Assembly (NCBI GenBank): GCA_022828595.1
Contig: JAKGHH010000002.1
Location: 69,722,383 to 69,786,382, forward strand
Length of the DNA stretch: 64,000 nucleotides
Reading direction: 5' to 3'
Source of the DNA: Nelumbo lutea
Lineage: Eukaryota > Streptophyta > Magnoliopsida > Proteales > Nelumbonaceae
Shown here: in pieces, positions 11,913 to 23,417 of the stretch
Numbering within the stretch: position 1 is the stretch's first letter
Layout of the letters: every line of letters begins with the position of its first letter
The notes under the pieces: model-generated
Databases searched by the model: none
What the model saw: the letters and a program-made list of their open reading frames with translations, nothing else
Told to the model about the DNA's origin: nothing
Made by a program: the position numbers and the translations under genes

Positions 11913-12484
11913 ATACTAAATAGGGATGGATTCGACCTGAGCCGAGACGAATAGCTAGCTATTTGAGTTCGTTTAGACTTGGCTCAAGTTTGACTTAAGA
12001 AAAATGTTTTATAAAAATAAATAAATATATATATATATATATAATATTTTTATTCGATATTTAAAAAATTAAGAATTATAATAATTAATTATTATTATAT
12101 ATAAAAATAAAATTATTATATATATAATTATTATTATTATTATTATTATGGTAAATTACAAAGACCCCCTTGTACTATAGGGTTTGTGACTAAGAATTTC
12201 CCGTACTTTGTTTTGCGACAAAGACTATTACTATGACCGTGAGACAAAGACCCCTTCCCTTAGCTTTTCGTTGAAATCCACGGTTGCAATATTTTTTAAT
12301 TCCCATTATAAAAATAAGGACAATTAGCAGGAAAACACTGTTCATCTTCCCTAACCTCACGACCCCGATCTCTCTTCTTCCCCTTCCCCTTTCTCTCCTC
12401 TTTCATTAACGCCAGGCTGCTTTCAACAACAGCAGCTAACTGGAATACTACTACGATTACTTCAAGGCTCCCATTGTCTCGGGC

Positions 12485-12880
12485 GCATCGAAAGTGTCAG
12501 ATTTCGGGTTGTCGTTAATGGGGCCAGAATCCAACGGGGAGTACACGACGACGAAGGCAACAGGGACAGTTGGGTATATGGATCCGGAGTATTACAGCCT
12601 AAATGTGTTGACAGCGAAGAGCGATGTGTGTGAGTTGGGAGTAGTGCTGCTGGAGCTCTTGACAGGTTGAAGGGCGATATTCAAGGACGACAACAAAGAA
12701 GGAGCACCAACAAGCGTGGTGGAGTATGCGGTGCCGAAGATTTGAAGCAGGAGAGCTGATGAAGCCGAGGGAGGCAGAGGTGTTGGATGATAGGGTGGGG
12801 TTAATGGAGCCGAGGGAGGCAGAGGCAGTAGAGCTGATGGCTCGCGTGGTGGTGAAGTGTGTGAGATTAGAAGGAAAGTA
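12485..12880 (+). pseudogene. captured receptor-like kinase fragment (C-terminal kinase lobe)
   Basis: The translation shows kinase subdomain VII (KVSDFGLSLMGPES), subdomain VIII with GTVGYMDPEYY, and subdomain IX with LTAKSDV-ELGVVLLELLTG. After a frame change near 12735 it continues as AGELMKPREAEVLDDRVGL and AVELMARVVVKCVRLEGK (subdomain XI). The wording is closest to CRINKLY4-related (CCR3/CCR4-type) kinases as I remember them. The ATP-binding N-lobe and catalytic loop are absent, the D-V-Y-S-F-G position is altered, and there are stops near 12668 and 12744. It is therefore a non-functional transduplicated piece. Confidence 0.75.
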
Positions 12881-13057
12881 GCTCGACAATCGTCTAAGGC
12901 GTTTAATATGTTCGCCATCCTTAATGACCCAAAGAGAAACCTCGGCATAGTATATGAAGATGATACCGAGCGTGACCTCGAGCTCTTTTCCTGGGGCAGA
13001 TTCATAATTATCGTCTCAAGAAGTTATCTCTGCTGCCACTCAGAAAGCAATGGATGT

Positions 13058-13804
13058 TGATGAAGGAAGATTTGGCTCGACCTCGTAACCATTCAACACG
13101 TGGCAAAGGCAACAGCTCGACACAACAGCACGCACAAGGCGCGAGCACTGAAGGGAGGAACCGGCAGTCCGAACTCCCTACTAGGAGCCCGAACTCCCTA
13201 CAAGGAGTCCGAACTTTCCCTTAGGCCCCGAGCCTCACACTAGGCAACGACCCGAACTGGCCCGCCCCATGACAGTTTGGGACACTCCCCATTTCCGAAC
13301 TCAAGACTTCACCTCGCTCACCACTCCAGCACTTCACCTCCAAGATGCTAAACTGAACAACCGTACCTCGCCTGACACCGAGGAAGTCCGTACCCAGGGG
13401 CGACGCACCTGACTGACTTGGGATCTGACGCTTGACAGCCGCACTCCAATGGCCACCTGCCATCACCACCTGCTACCGTCATCTCCAGTTGCAGAGATGA
13501 CTCCGACAAAGAGAGCAGTGGCGGTTCTGTCCCAGCAGAGGTGATGATACCCGACCTGACAAAAGCTTAGGAGTGAGTGCGCGAGGTGGTTATAAAAGGC
13601 TCCCTACCCCCCAAGAACAAGGTATGTGAACTTTGCACCATCTGGCTTTATCTTGCCTTCAAGAGAATACTAACTTGAGCTTCGGAGCAATCTCTCCGGA
13701 TTCCTCCCCGGAGATTCCTCATCTCCCCCCGTTTCAGGCTCCTTGTTGCTTCAGTCGGAGGCAAGGTCGTTGACAGCTAAGACCAGCTGGATTGCGCACC
13801 ATCA
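13058..13804 (+). repeat. 5' LTR of Gypsy2 (747 bp)
   Basis: TG...CA ends. TATA box TATAAAA at 13591-13597. It contains the shared LTR motif CTAACTTGAGCTTCGGAGC near 13672. Relative to the 3' LTR it carries one extra copy of a 22-bp unit (GAACTCCCTAC-AGGAG type) near 13168-13212. Confidence 0.93.
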
Positions 13805-13806
13805 AT

Positions 13807-13823
13807 TGGCGCCGTCTGTGGGA
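13807..13823 (+). promoter_or_regulatory. primer-binding site of Gypsy2
   Basis: TGGCGCCGTCTGTGGGA begins two bases after the LTR end. It ends in the TGG complementary to a tRNA CCA terminus and is identical in Gypsy3. I have not assigned the tRNA. Confidence 0.8.
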
Positions 13824-13839
13824 GAAGCCTCCAAATTTC

Positions 13840-15209
13840 ATGGTGGACGCCCTCACCAAGGAGAAGCCTCCCAACTCCAGAACCCCCCTAATAGCCAGGC
13901 CACATCCCCAGGCCGAAGGGAAAGGAAAATCACCCCTACCTCGCAGCTCACAGGCGGGTTGGGAACCTCGCCCGCAAAGTCAGCACCTCGACGTTCCAAG
14001 CCTGAGTTCTGTTCACAGAGAACCGATTCAATGCCCTAGTAGCAGACTACCAACATTCTGGGCCCATCGAGCTCGGCAACACAGAGGTCTGCAGCGCCAG
14101 TACCAGGCCCGCTCAACAACAAAGGTGCTGGTGAAGTCGCCGAACTGCCACCCGTGTCCTGCCTGAGCTCAGAGGTAAGGAAGAGACGAGCTCGGACGAG
14201 GTAAAAACTGCCCCAATTCTCTCAGTTCCTTTCCCCCTCACATCAGAACTCCTCGCAGTCCCCATGCCCAAAGACTTCAAGCTCCCACCTTTGGACAAGT
14301 ATGATGGTCCTTTGACCCCAACGACCACGTCGATGCTTTTCAGTCCCAAATGCACCTCGCTAGGGCCAGTGAATCATGCATGTGCATAGCCTTCACCACC
14401 ACCTTCAGGGGGTGGCCCACATCTGGTATTGGAACCTATCCCCCGGGTCAATAAGAAGCTGGACCCAGTTCGTGCAGGTCTTCACTGCACACTTCATTAC
14501 CAGCAAGCGATGCCCCAAAACCGAGGAAAGCATCTCCAGAGTAGTCCAGAGAGAAGCAGGATCCATCCGAGGCTACATCAAGCGGTTCAATGAAGCATGC
14601 TTGTAGATACTGCAATTAGACCCCGTGGTACAGCTCTTGGCGGCCAAGAGAGGAGTAACGCACAAGGAGTTCAAATGACACATGGTAGCCAACCAACCCG
14701 CGACCGTAGCCGAATTCCTCAAGCTCGCGGACAAGTTCATGAGAACAGATGAAGAGATCAACCAAAGGATCGAAGGCGGGGTCGAGAAAAGGAAAAGAGA
14801 AGGTGAACCCTCCAACCCAGGCGACAGAAGAAACCCGACTCGGGAGGCGAAGCCAAGCAAGCCGTCCCGAGCTCCCTTAGCAGTTCGGATGGATTACACG
14901 CCGTTAAACACGAGGCAGACCGAAATCTTGATGACGATCAAAGACGCCCCATACGTAAAGTGGCCACCTCGCCTAAAGGGGAATCCAAACGAGAGAAATA
15001 AAAATTTGTACTATAGTTTTCATAGAGATCACGATCATAGTACCGAATAGTGTAATAATCTCCGGGATGAGATAGAGAGACTCATCCGTCGCGGATACTT
15101 GAGAAATTTTGTACAGCATAATAATAATAATAATAAGGCAGGTTGGCAAGGGGAGCACAGAAAGGATGCCCCTGAATCCAGTAGCAGACCAGCCGAAGCA
15201 TTGCAATGA
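13840..15209 (+). pseudogene. gag of Gypsy2, N-terminally deleted and frameshifted
   Basis: Capsid/nucleocapsid protein. The core reads LAVPMPKDFKLPPLDKYDG and FDPNDHVDAFQSQMHLARAS, then in a new frame IWYWNLSPGSIRSWTQFVQV, QREAGSIRGYIKRFNEACL and ATVAEFLKLADKFMRTDEEI, and finally the Tat-type nucleocapsid (FHRDHDHSTE, then IERLIRRGYLRNFVQ). Defects: the N-terminal ~460 bp present in Gypsy3 is absent; there is a one-base loss near 14309, a frame change at a G5 run near 14409, and stops near 14607, 14678, 15048 and 15207. The last marks the likely gag-pol border. Confidence 0.85.
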
Positions 15210-18200
15210 CAGCCTCCGGAAGAGAGGTCAGTTCGGGGAACCATCCATGTGATAGTGGGAGGTTCGGTGGTAGCAGGGTGTACTTCGACATCAGGCCGGA
15301 CATCAGTTTGCGAGGCAGCCTGAGAACAGACCCTCCAAAGAGGGTGAAGATAGAAGAACCGATCTTCTTCACGGAAGATGATGCGCGAGGTATCCACTAC
15401 CCCCACGATGACGTGCTTGTCATAAAATTAAGGATCAACAACTTCGAAGTCAGGTGCGTACTTGTGGATTCAGGTAGTTCGGCGGACATCCTCTTCAAGT
15501 CGGCATTTGACCAGCTACAGTTGCAGAGAAGCGATCCGAAGCCCGCAAACACTCCTCTGGTGGGCTTCAGCGGAGAGGAATTTAGGCCCCTCGGGAAAAT
15601 AACAATACCTGTGGAAGTCGGCACATGGCCTTGTGCGATCAGACTCAACCACGATTTCCTGGTGGTTGCTATCCCCTCCCCATACAATGCCATAATAGGG
15701 TGGCCAATTACGCATATTCTGTGGGCAGTGGTTTCCACCTACTATTTGGCAATGAAGTTCCCCATAGACTTCGGTGTGGGGGTAGCGTGGGGCGACCAGC
15801 TTGAGTCCCGCAAGTGTTATGTTGCCGCCCTGAAGGGAAAAACCAAGGCAGCCGACGACCTCGAGCTGGAGCGGCCTACGGAGCAGGGCGAGGAACAAGC
15901 TTCGCCCACAGAGGAAACGGCCGCGATCCCGACCTGGACTACGGATTCAGCTCGAACGCTACAGATCAGTGCTTCCGTCATGGAGCCTCAACGAACCGAA
16001 ATGGTGAGTTTCTTACTTCAAAATTTAGATATTTTTGCATGGTCCACAGCCGATATGCCCGGTATTGATCTTGGCCTTATAACTCACAAACTTAACACTA
16101 ACCCTATAGTCAGACCCATTAGACAGAAGAAACACAACTTAGCCCTAGAGCACCGGAGGGCGGCCAACAAGGAGGTTGAAAAGCTCCTCACAGCGGACTT
16201 CATAAGGGAAGTTCATTACCCGAGCTGGGTAGCCAACCCAGTACTGGTGAAACAGGCAAACGGCAAGTGGTGCATGTGTGTCGACTACACCGACTTGAAC
16301 CGAGCTTGCCCAAAAGACTGCTTCCCCTACCCCAGAATTGACCGCCTAGTGGACGCGACCTCAGGACATGAGTTGCTAAGCTTCTTGGACGCCTACTCAG
16401 GCTACAAACAAATCAGGATGGACCAGTCTGATGAGGAAAAAAATAGCTTCTTAACCGAGTTCGGTCTGTACTGCTACATGGTCATGCCCTTCGGATTGAA
16501 GAATGCTGGGGCGACCTTCCAAAGACGTGTAAATAAGCTGTTTTGGCCCTTGATTGGCACAAAAATAGAATGTTATGTAGACGATATGGTCGTCAAGACG
16601 CAGTTCTCATAGGAATTAATAGAAGACTTAGATTCTGTCTTCCAAATTCTGCGTCAATTTAGCATGAAACTGAACCCCAACAAATGTGTCTTCGGTCCAA
16701 CCTCTGGTAAGTTCCTAAGGTACATTGTCAACCGGTGCGGTATCGAGGCCAACCCGGACAAGATAAAGGCCATCCTAGATATGAGACCACCCTGAAAAGT
16801 AAAAGAAGTCCAGAGGCTAAACGGCCGCATAGCTGCTCTGAGCCGCTTCATGTCCAAGTTGGCAGGCCGTTGTCTGCCTTTCTTTAAGGCAATCAAAGGC
16901 AAAGGGTTCGAATGGACCCAAGACTGCCAGCTCGCGTACGACGAGCTAAAGAGCTACCTTGCTACTATGCCAACCTTAGCTAGGCCCGAGGAGGGCGAGG
17001 TCTTAGAGCTGTACCTCTCGGCAAGCGACGAGGTGGTCAGTTTGGTACTAATAAAAGAAGTAGATCGGGTACAGCGGCCCGTCTATTATGTTAGTAAAAT
17101 TCTACAGGGAGCAGAGACGAGATACCCGCAGATAAAAAAGCTAGCATACGCACTGGTAATTGCAGTTCGAAAACTCCGCCCATATTTTTCAGGCTCACAC
17201 TATCATCATCTTGACTGACAAACATCTGAGGCAAGTCTTAATCACGCCCGAGGTTTTCGGTCGGCTGACGAAGTGGTCCATTGAGCTCAGCGAGTATGAC
17301 CTCCAGTATAAGCCACAAACAACTATTAAGGTCCAAGACTTAGCAGATTTTATCGCCGAGTGCACGTTCAACCTCGAAGCCCCTGGGCCGGTTGAGCCTG
17401 AGATCCCTAGTTCGGGTGAGCTCGAAGCTCCCAAGCCAATAGAGTCTGAACCCCGTGAAGTAGCAACTAGTGTGGCATCTCTCCTAATTAGGCCAAACGT
17501 GAACTGGGATGAGGAGCCTTGGATCCTTCACGTAGATGACTCCTTGAACCAGCAGGGCAGCGGGGCTGGAATAGTCCTACGCGGTCCGGGTGGCACGAAA
17601 TTGGAATACACATTACGCTTTGAGTTCGTGGCATCCAACAACGAGGCGGAGTACGAGGCACTGATAGCCGGGCTGAACTTAGCGCAAAAGGTAATAGCAA
17701 AGCACATGGTTATCTGTAGTGATTCCCAGCTCGTGGTCAACTAGGTTACGGGCGAATACGAAGCACGCGAGCTCTCTATGATCGCATACTTGGCAAAAGT
17801 AAATGAAGCTCTACTCAACTTTCAGTCACACTTCATCAGGAAAATCCCGTGGTCAGAGAACACTGAGGCCAATGCCCTGTCCTGGTTAGCCAACATGAGT
17901 CACAACACCATGAGAACCGTGTACATAGAGGACTTACCTCGGCCTAGCATTCTCGGTGGGGTAGAGGAGGTCGCTCCCGTCCTTGAAGCAGAGCCGAGCT
18001 GGATCGACCCACTCGCGAGCTTCTTGCTAGATGGAACCCTCCCTGCGGACCACAATCCAGCCAAGAGGATGCAGCACCAGGCAGCCAAATACGTCATAAT
18101 AGATGAACGGTTGTACCGACGGTCCTACACGCTCCCCTACCTGCGTTGCTTGTGACCTGCCGAAGCTGAGCTCGTACTCCGCGACACTCATAAAGGTCTG

Positions 18201-19225
18201 TGCGGCGGACACCCGGGGAGTAGAGCCCTCGCCCAAAAGGCACTTCGACAAGGATACTACTGGCCAACGATGAAGGCAGAAGCTGTCGAGCTCGTCAGAA
18301 AATGCGACAAGTGTCAGAAGCATGCCAATATCCACCATCAGCCTGCTGCCGACCTTAAGTACCTCACCAGTCCATGGCCCTTTGCACAATGGGGCATCGA
18401 CCTGCTGGGGCCATTCCCTCCAGCAACAGGTGGGAGAAAGTTTCTAGTGGTGGCAATAGATTACTTCACAAAGTGGATAGAAGCTGAACCTCTGGCAATA
18501 GTTACAGCCCGAAACATACAAAACTTCTTTTGGAAGAACATAGTAAGCCGCTTCGGGCTACCTCGGGTACTGATCTCCGATAACGGCAAGCAGTTCGAGG
18601 ATATCAAGTTCCAAGAATGGTGCCAAAATATGGAAATTCGTCAGAACTTCACATCGGTCGCACACCCGCAGGCAAACGGTCATATAGAAGTAATGAACAA
18701 AGCCATCCTCTGCTGGCTGAAAGCATGACTAGACCAAGCTAAAGGGTTGTGGCGGATGAGCTACCAAGTGTTCTATGGGCTCACCGAACTACGAAAAAAA
18801 TTGCCACGAGAAAGACCCCCTTTAACCTCACCTACAGCACTGAAGCGGTAATCCCAGTGGAAATCGAAATAGCTACACCGAGACTAGAAGCATATGACGA
18901 TCAGACAAACGGAGATGAGTTACATATCAATCTCGACCTACTGGATGAGGTAAGAGACCTTGCACACATCCGGACAGCGGCCTACCAGCAAAAAGTAGCT
19001 CGGTACTACAATGCTAGAGTATAGAAGCGGAACTTCTACATCGGCGACTTGGTTCTTCGTAAGGTCATGGTACTCGAACACGGCGTGGGAAAACTTGGAC
19101 CAAATTGGAAAGGGCCCTACAGATTAAAGAGAGCGCTCGGGGGGGCATACGAGCTCAAAACCTTAGAGGGCAAACAAGTACCCCGAACATGGAACATCGT
19201 CAACCTAAGGCGATACTACCTATAG
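15210..19225 (+). pseudogene. pol of Gypsy2 (protease, RT, RNase H, integrase)
   Basis: A long open stretch (15206-16612) holds protease with an intact active site (VLVDSGSSADILF) and most of RT with the catalytic box CYVDDMVV intact. Beyond a stop at 16610 come the RT end (16660-16900), RNase H (about 16900-17750, frame change near 17190), and integrase. Integrase keeps the zinc-finger Cys pair (KCDKCQKHA) and the D,D,E residues in GIDLLGPFP, ISDNGKQF and ANGHIEVMNK; frame change near 18745. The C-terminal part (KLGPNWKGPYRLK) ends at 19225, with no chromodomain. A 4-bp net loss near 15330 relative to Gypsy3 put protease out of frame with gag. Nearly complete in domains but not translatable as one protein. 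Confidence 0.92.
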
Positions 19226-19478
19226 ACCACCAAGCGAAGTGGACAAAATCGCTACCAAAGACTAAGTATTAACAGGGACATCGACATCTCAGAGACCAAG
19301 TATTAACACCAAAATAGGCCGTGCGAATGCAGTAACTCAGGCAAGAAACAAATTGGGCATATGGTCAGTTCGGCAAATACGGTTAGTTCGGGAGAAAGAA
19401 CAACCAACACTTAACCAAAAGAAAAGTCATTCCATTTCAAAATAAGGGAGTGTACATTTCGAAAAAAAAAATTACATT

Positions 19479-21396
19479 TCACAGGCCCGAAGCTACTTCT
19501 TCATTATCAGAAGGCACTTCAACGATACCCGAAGGTCCTGCCTCGCCCTCGGAATTTGGCTCACCATCAGCAATGTTGGCCATCTCCTGAGTTATGCGTG
19601 AAGTGGATATAGCACTGATATCGAGCTCGGGTACGTGTCTCGGATCATCCACCGACTCAGTTTAAAACCCCTTCTGTGCGAGTCCACCATCAGGTCATCA
19701 AAGCGTGGCGATGCGATGTACTCATTGATGACCTTCTTCTTGGCATCTTCGATGCCTTGAGAAATGATATGCGTCCTCCCCCTAATATCCTCCTAAAGGT
19801 ATTCAACCTGATGCTGCAGATCCAGCCTTAGGTCCACCATGTGCTTCACCACTACTCCCATGGCCTCGGCATCTCTCTAAGACCTCGCATGCCTGGTCTG
19901 TGCAATGCGAACAGCCACCTCAGCAGTGCGAGCAGCCGCCTCAGTAGCTCGATATGTTGTCTCGGCAGCACGGAGAGCCTCTTCGGCAGTTCACGCCTGC
20001 CTCGAGCTCCTTTCCACCTGGGCTGCCAAGGCTTGGATAGAAGAGTTCACCTACCAAAAGAAAGAACAAGTGATCAGAAGAACGACATCAAAAGGGATAA
20101 AAGCAAAAGAGCTCAACAAAAAATCTGACTTACCACCATGGCATGAGTGACAGCACGACAGGCCACCTGGTTCAAAGGGAGATCGGTCCACGCCGCGACC
20201 TCCTTGGGGTAAATGGCCTCCCTACTCTTCTGAAGAGCGTGGTTCGGCGACAACACACTCCTGAATTCCCCTTGGGCTCCCGAGCCTGAGGGCCCAGCTC
20301 GTGTATAAGCAGACCCAGAGTAAGCGGGAGCCCCCGTGTAAGTAGTCTCAGCATAAGGGGCCCCTGCCGCTTCTTGCATTGGAGGAGCCATCTCGGGCTC
20401 CCTGGGCGGATCCTCTGATGGGTAGTCTGGTACCTCGGGCTTTGCATCCCGGGGCAAAAAGAGTTCGGCATCAGAAAGAAGTGTCTACCACGAGTCCTTT
20501 CTGAGTCCATCACACCTACAAAAAGAGTTCGGCATCAGAAAAAACAAAAGAATAGCAAAAACAAAAAACCTCCGAGTAAGGAACATACCCGAACTCAGGC
20601 TGGCCGCAACGAGCTTGGCCTCCGTCCGATATTGATGGCATTTTAGCCCAAGCCGTGCCCATTGCCGGAGGCCCTTCACCATCTCTTTATCAAGCGTAAC
20701 ACCTGAGTCAGGGGCGGCCATTCCCCACCCGGTCTGAAACGGCCACCCCAATACACTTCGCACCCCGAAGTAGTCCCACTTCCACGCCAGGACTTTGTTA
20801 GGAAGTTCATGTAAAAGCTTAAAACCTGGGCGAGGATACAGGTAATACGCCTGCCTACGCCCGGGAAGGGGACCCACTTGCTTCTTAAGCATCAAAATGA
20901 AAGAGAAGATCTCCAAGTCTAAAGGAAAGCCATGTTCGCAAAATAGGGAGATCGTCCCCACCAAGTTACGAATGGAGTTCGTGTGAAGCTGGCCGACAAT
21001 AACGCCAAAGTGGTTTATGACCTCAACAAGGAGAGGGTGGTAAGGCAGGCGCAACCCCGCAGCGAGCTGCTCTTGGAATATCACGATCTCATTAGGACCG
21101 TGCTCTCAAGGGAAACTGCTCGAAGGTATGAAGTAGGCGTACTCCCTAGGTAGGTTAAACTGGGTAATAAGGGATTGAAGCCCCTCGGGCGTCATGGTCA
21201 AGGGCCCAAACTTGTCTAAAATCTGACCTCGACGAGAGGTGGATGCCAAACTGACCGAGGCGACTCGGCCTACGAGCTTGAACTCTTCCTCAAGTTCTAC
21301 CTCAGGTTCGCTAAGACCGTCGAGGGATGCAACTCGGTTTGTAGAACCTGCATCAGACCCCCTTGAAAAACTGTCTGAGCTATCCGAGCTAGACAT
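19479..21396 (-). pseudogene. antisense spliced gene of Gypsy2 (gypsy-type Transposase_28-like protein)
   Basis: Opposite to gag-pol, between pol and the 3' LTR. Exon 1 (21396-20589) encodes a conserved globular domain (LRLPYHPLLVEVINHFGVIV, QLHTNSIRNLVGTISLF, YFGVRSVLGWPFQTGW) that I recognise as the plant putative-gypsy-type family (Pfam Transposase_28, from memory). Exon 2 (20515-20134) is Pro/Ala/Gly-rich and exon 3 (20050-19479) an Ala-rich coiled coil with an acidic tail. Introns 20588-20516 (73 bp) and 20133-20051 (83 bp) have GT-AG ends; neither length is a multiple of three, so the frame matches Gypsy3 only when spliced. About 587 codons. Stops near 21110 and in exon 3 and a frameshift near 20460 inactivate it. 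Role unknown. Confidence 0.8.
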
Positions 21397-21574
21397 CGGG
21401 AGAAGAAGGATTCCAGGAAAGTACTCACCTAGAAAAAGGCTTGAACGGACTACGGAAACTTGAAACACAAACTAAAATCTTGAGTGCAAACTAAAAGCCT
21501 GGACGCAAGCTGAAACTTGGACGCGAGCTCATGAAGCAAAGCGCAGAAGTGACAAAGCGACTGAGGTCCCCCAC

Positions 21575-21582
21575 TATTTATT
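21575..21582 (-). promoter_or_regulatory. TATA-like box upstream of the antisense gene (Gypsy2)
   Basis: On the minus strand this reads AATAAATA inside GGAATAAATAGTGGGGGACC, about 180 bp upstream of the antisense ATG. The same block, with TATAAATA, sits 174 bp upstream in Gypsy3. Confidence 0.55.
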
Positions 21583-21659
21583 CCCACAGTAACCAAGAAT
21601 CAATGGCTCAGATCAAAGCCAATTTGACGGCCCGCAATCGCGCTGATCGCACATCTTCT

Positions 21660-21895
21660 GAGACCGAGACTTGACTGGCCACACGTCTCTCGAAATTGAA
21701 AGCGTACGTCTCCTCACATTAAAGGTGGCAGTGACACATTTTCAAATTTGAAAAGACGTCTGCTGTCACGTCCCCCAGCAGTGCGCTTTTTGAAATAAAG
21801 CGCGCGCTGTCACGTCTCCCAATGGCGTGCTTTTTGAATTTTTGAAATAAGGCGCGCGCTGTCATGTCTATCAGCATTTGTAGGCAGGTCGACGC
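21660..21895. repeat. ACGT-core repeats in the presumed antisense promoter (Gypsy2)
   Basis: Several CACGTC/TACGTC cores, partly in a ~45-52-bp tandem unit (GCTGTCACGTC-CCCA, then GCGTGCTTTTTGAA and GCGCGC) from about 21769 to 21870. ACGT cores are typical plant bZIP sites; use as such here is inference. Confidence 0.5.
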
Positions 21896-22037
21896 GTTTC
21901 CCGTCTTTTGGGCGCTCGAGAAACCCCAAGAACCCTGACAACGCACCTCACGCTATCAGTCAACCGAAATTCGAATTACGGGACAAATCCACCTGCCATC
22001 TTGCGAACTCCTCGCGCCAGGGCAAGACCCTTAGCAC

Positions 22038-22054
22038 GAGGAGTGGGGGGCAAA
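22038..22054 (+). promoter_or_regulatory. polypurine tract of Gypsy2
   Basis: GAGGAGTGGGGGGCAAA directly before the 3' LTR start, the expected plus-strand priming site. Confidence 0.85.
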
Positions 22055-22779
22055 TGATGAAGGAAGATTTGGCCCGACCTCGTAATCACTCAACACGTGG
22101 CAAAGGCAACAGCTCGACACAATAGCGCGGCCAAGTCGCGAGCACCGAAGGGAGGAACTAGCAGTCCAAACTCCCTACAAGGAGCCCGAACTCTCCCTTA
22201 GGCCCCGTGCCTCACACTAGGCAACGACCCGAACTGGCCCTCCCCATGACAGTTCGAAACACTCCCCTTTCCGAACTCAAGACTTCACCTCGCTCACCAC
22301 TCCAGCACTTCGCCTCCAGGATGCCAAACTGAACAGCCGTACCTCACTCGACACCGAGGAAGTCCGTACCCAGCGGCAGCGCACTTGATTGACTTGGGAT
22401 CTGACGCTTGATAGCCGCACTCCAACGACCACCTGCCACTGCCACCTGCTACCGCCATCTCCAGTTGCAGAGACGGCTCTAACAAAGAGAGCAGCGGCGG
22501 TTCTGTCCCAGTAGAGGTGATGATACTCGACTTGACAGAAGCTTAGGAGTGAGTGTGCGAGGTGGTTATAAAAGGCTCCCTGCCCCCCAAGAACAAGGTA
22601 TGTGAACTTTGCGCCATCTGGTTTTGTCTTGCCTTCAAGAGAATACTAACTTGAGCTTTGGAGCAATCTCCCCAGGTTCCTCCCCAGAGATTCCTCATCT
22701 CCCCCATTTCAGGCTCCTTGCTGCTCCAGTCGGAGGCAAGGTCGTTGACAGCTAAGACCAGCCAGATTGCACACCATCA
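22055..22779 (+). repeat. 3' LTR of Gypsy2 (725 bp)
   Basis: Copy of the 5' LTR, lacking one 22-bp unit. TATAAAA near 22567. Ends CACCATCA before the duplication GATGT. Confidence 0.93.
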
Positions 22780-22784
22780 GATGT

Positions 22785-23105
22785 CAAGGATGGTTTTCTG
22801 TTGGAACGCAATTGACCTGGAATTGATTTCTTTGTGTAGGATAGCAGAGATCCCTCAATGATTTCCGAGTTTATATCTCGAACTTTCATAGTGAAAATCA
22901 CTTGCATGTATACCAGCAAGCTCAAAATGCATAGATCATCGAACCAAGGTTTGGCATTGCTAGTAGCGGTGTTCTTGCTCTTATTCATTCGGCGTGTCCT
23001 GGTATCAATCCCATTCAATATGTTCTGATTCGAAGACCTATTTGAGCCTGTGTTGGCTCCCTCATTCACCGACCATCTGAAGAGCGACTGATCAATTAAA
23101 GAAAG
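22785..23105. other. interior of the MULE-like element right of Gypsy2, unrecognised
   Basis: A minus-strand frame stays open from within the right inverted repeat down to about 22780 and includes MQVIFTMKVRDINSEIIEGS. It matches no family I know and may be another captured fragment or chance. No start or splice signals could be fixed. Confidence 0.35.
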
Positions 23106-23355
23106 GGGAAGGGGAAGAAGAGAAATCGGGGTCGTGAGGTTGGGGAAGATGAACAGTATTTTTCTCCTAATTGTCCTTATTACAAGGGTAGTATGGGGAT
23201 TAAAAAATATTGCAATGGTGGATTTTAATGGAAAACTAACGGAAGGGGGTCTTCGTCTCACAGTCATAGTACAGTGGGGTCTTTGTCGCAAAACAAAGTA
23301 TAGAGGGGTCTTTGTCACAGACCCCATAGTAAAAGGGGGTCTTTGTAATTTACCC

Positions 23356-23356
<1 letters not shown>

Positions 23357-23416
<60 letters not shown>

Positions 23417-23417
23417 T
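23357..23417. repeat. (TTA)n microsatellite
   Basis: About twenty TTA units between the right end of the MULE-like element and the right part of hAT-A2; a shorter copy lies left of the MULE at about 12128-12149. Confidence 0.9.

Larger units (their letters stand above)
13058..22779 (+). mobile_element. Gypsy2: complete but defective Tat-like Ty3/Gypsy element, 9.7 kb
   Basis: It starts TGATGAAGG and ends CACCATCA, flanked by a perfect 5-bp duplication GATGT (13053-13057 and 22780-22784). Layout: 5' LTR, primer-binding site, truncated gag, pol, antisense spliced gene, polypurine tract, 3' LTR. The LTRs differ at roughly 8% of sites by eye plus one 22-bp tandem-unit indel, so it is an older insertion than Gypsy3. 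About 460 bp encoding the gag N-terminus in Gypsy3 is missing here. All genes carry stops or frameshifts. Confidence 0.95.
12150..23355. mobile_element. Pack-MULE-like element with 250-bp inverted repeats and captured gene fragments
   Basis: The first ~250 bases (from GGTAAATTACAAAGACCCCC) are repeated in inverted orientation at the right end (about 23106-23355), at roughly 85% identity by eye, including the GACCTCACGACCCCGAT-type block. Such long terminal inverted repeats around foreign gene pieces are the Pack-MULE pattern. It sits in an ATT-repeat tract, so the expected 9-bp duplication cannot be read unambiguously. Without Gypsy2 it is about 1.5 kb. The interior holds a receptor-kinase fragment at 12485-12880 and unrecognised sequence up to 23105; no transposase. 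Confidence 0.75.

Noticed and set aside
12592..13005. Minus-strand frames over the captured kinase fragment
   Set aside because: They are shadows of the plus-strand kinase sequence, which has clear subdomain motifs.
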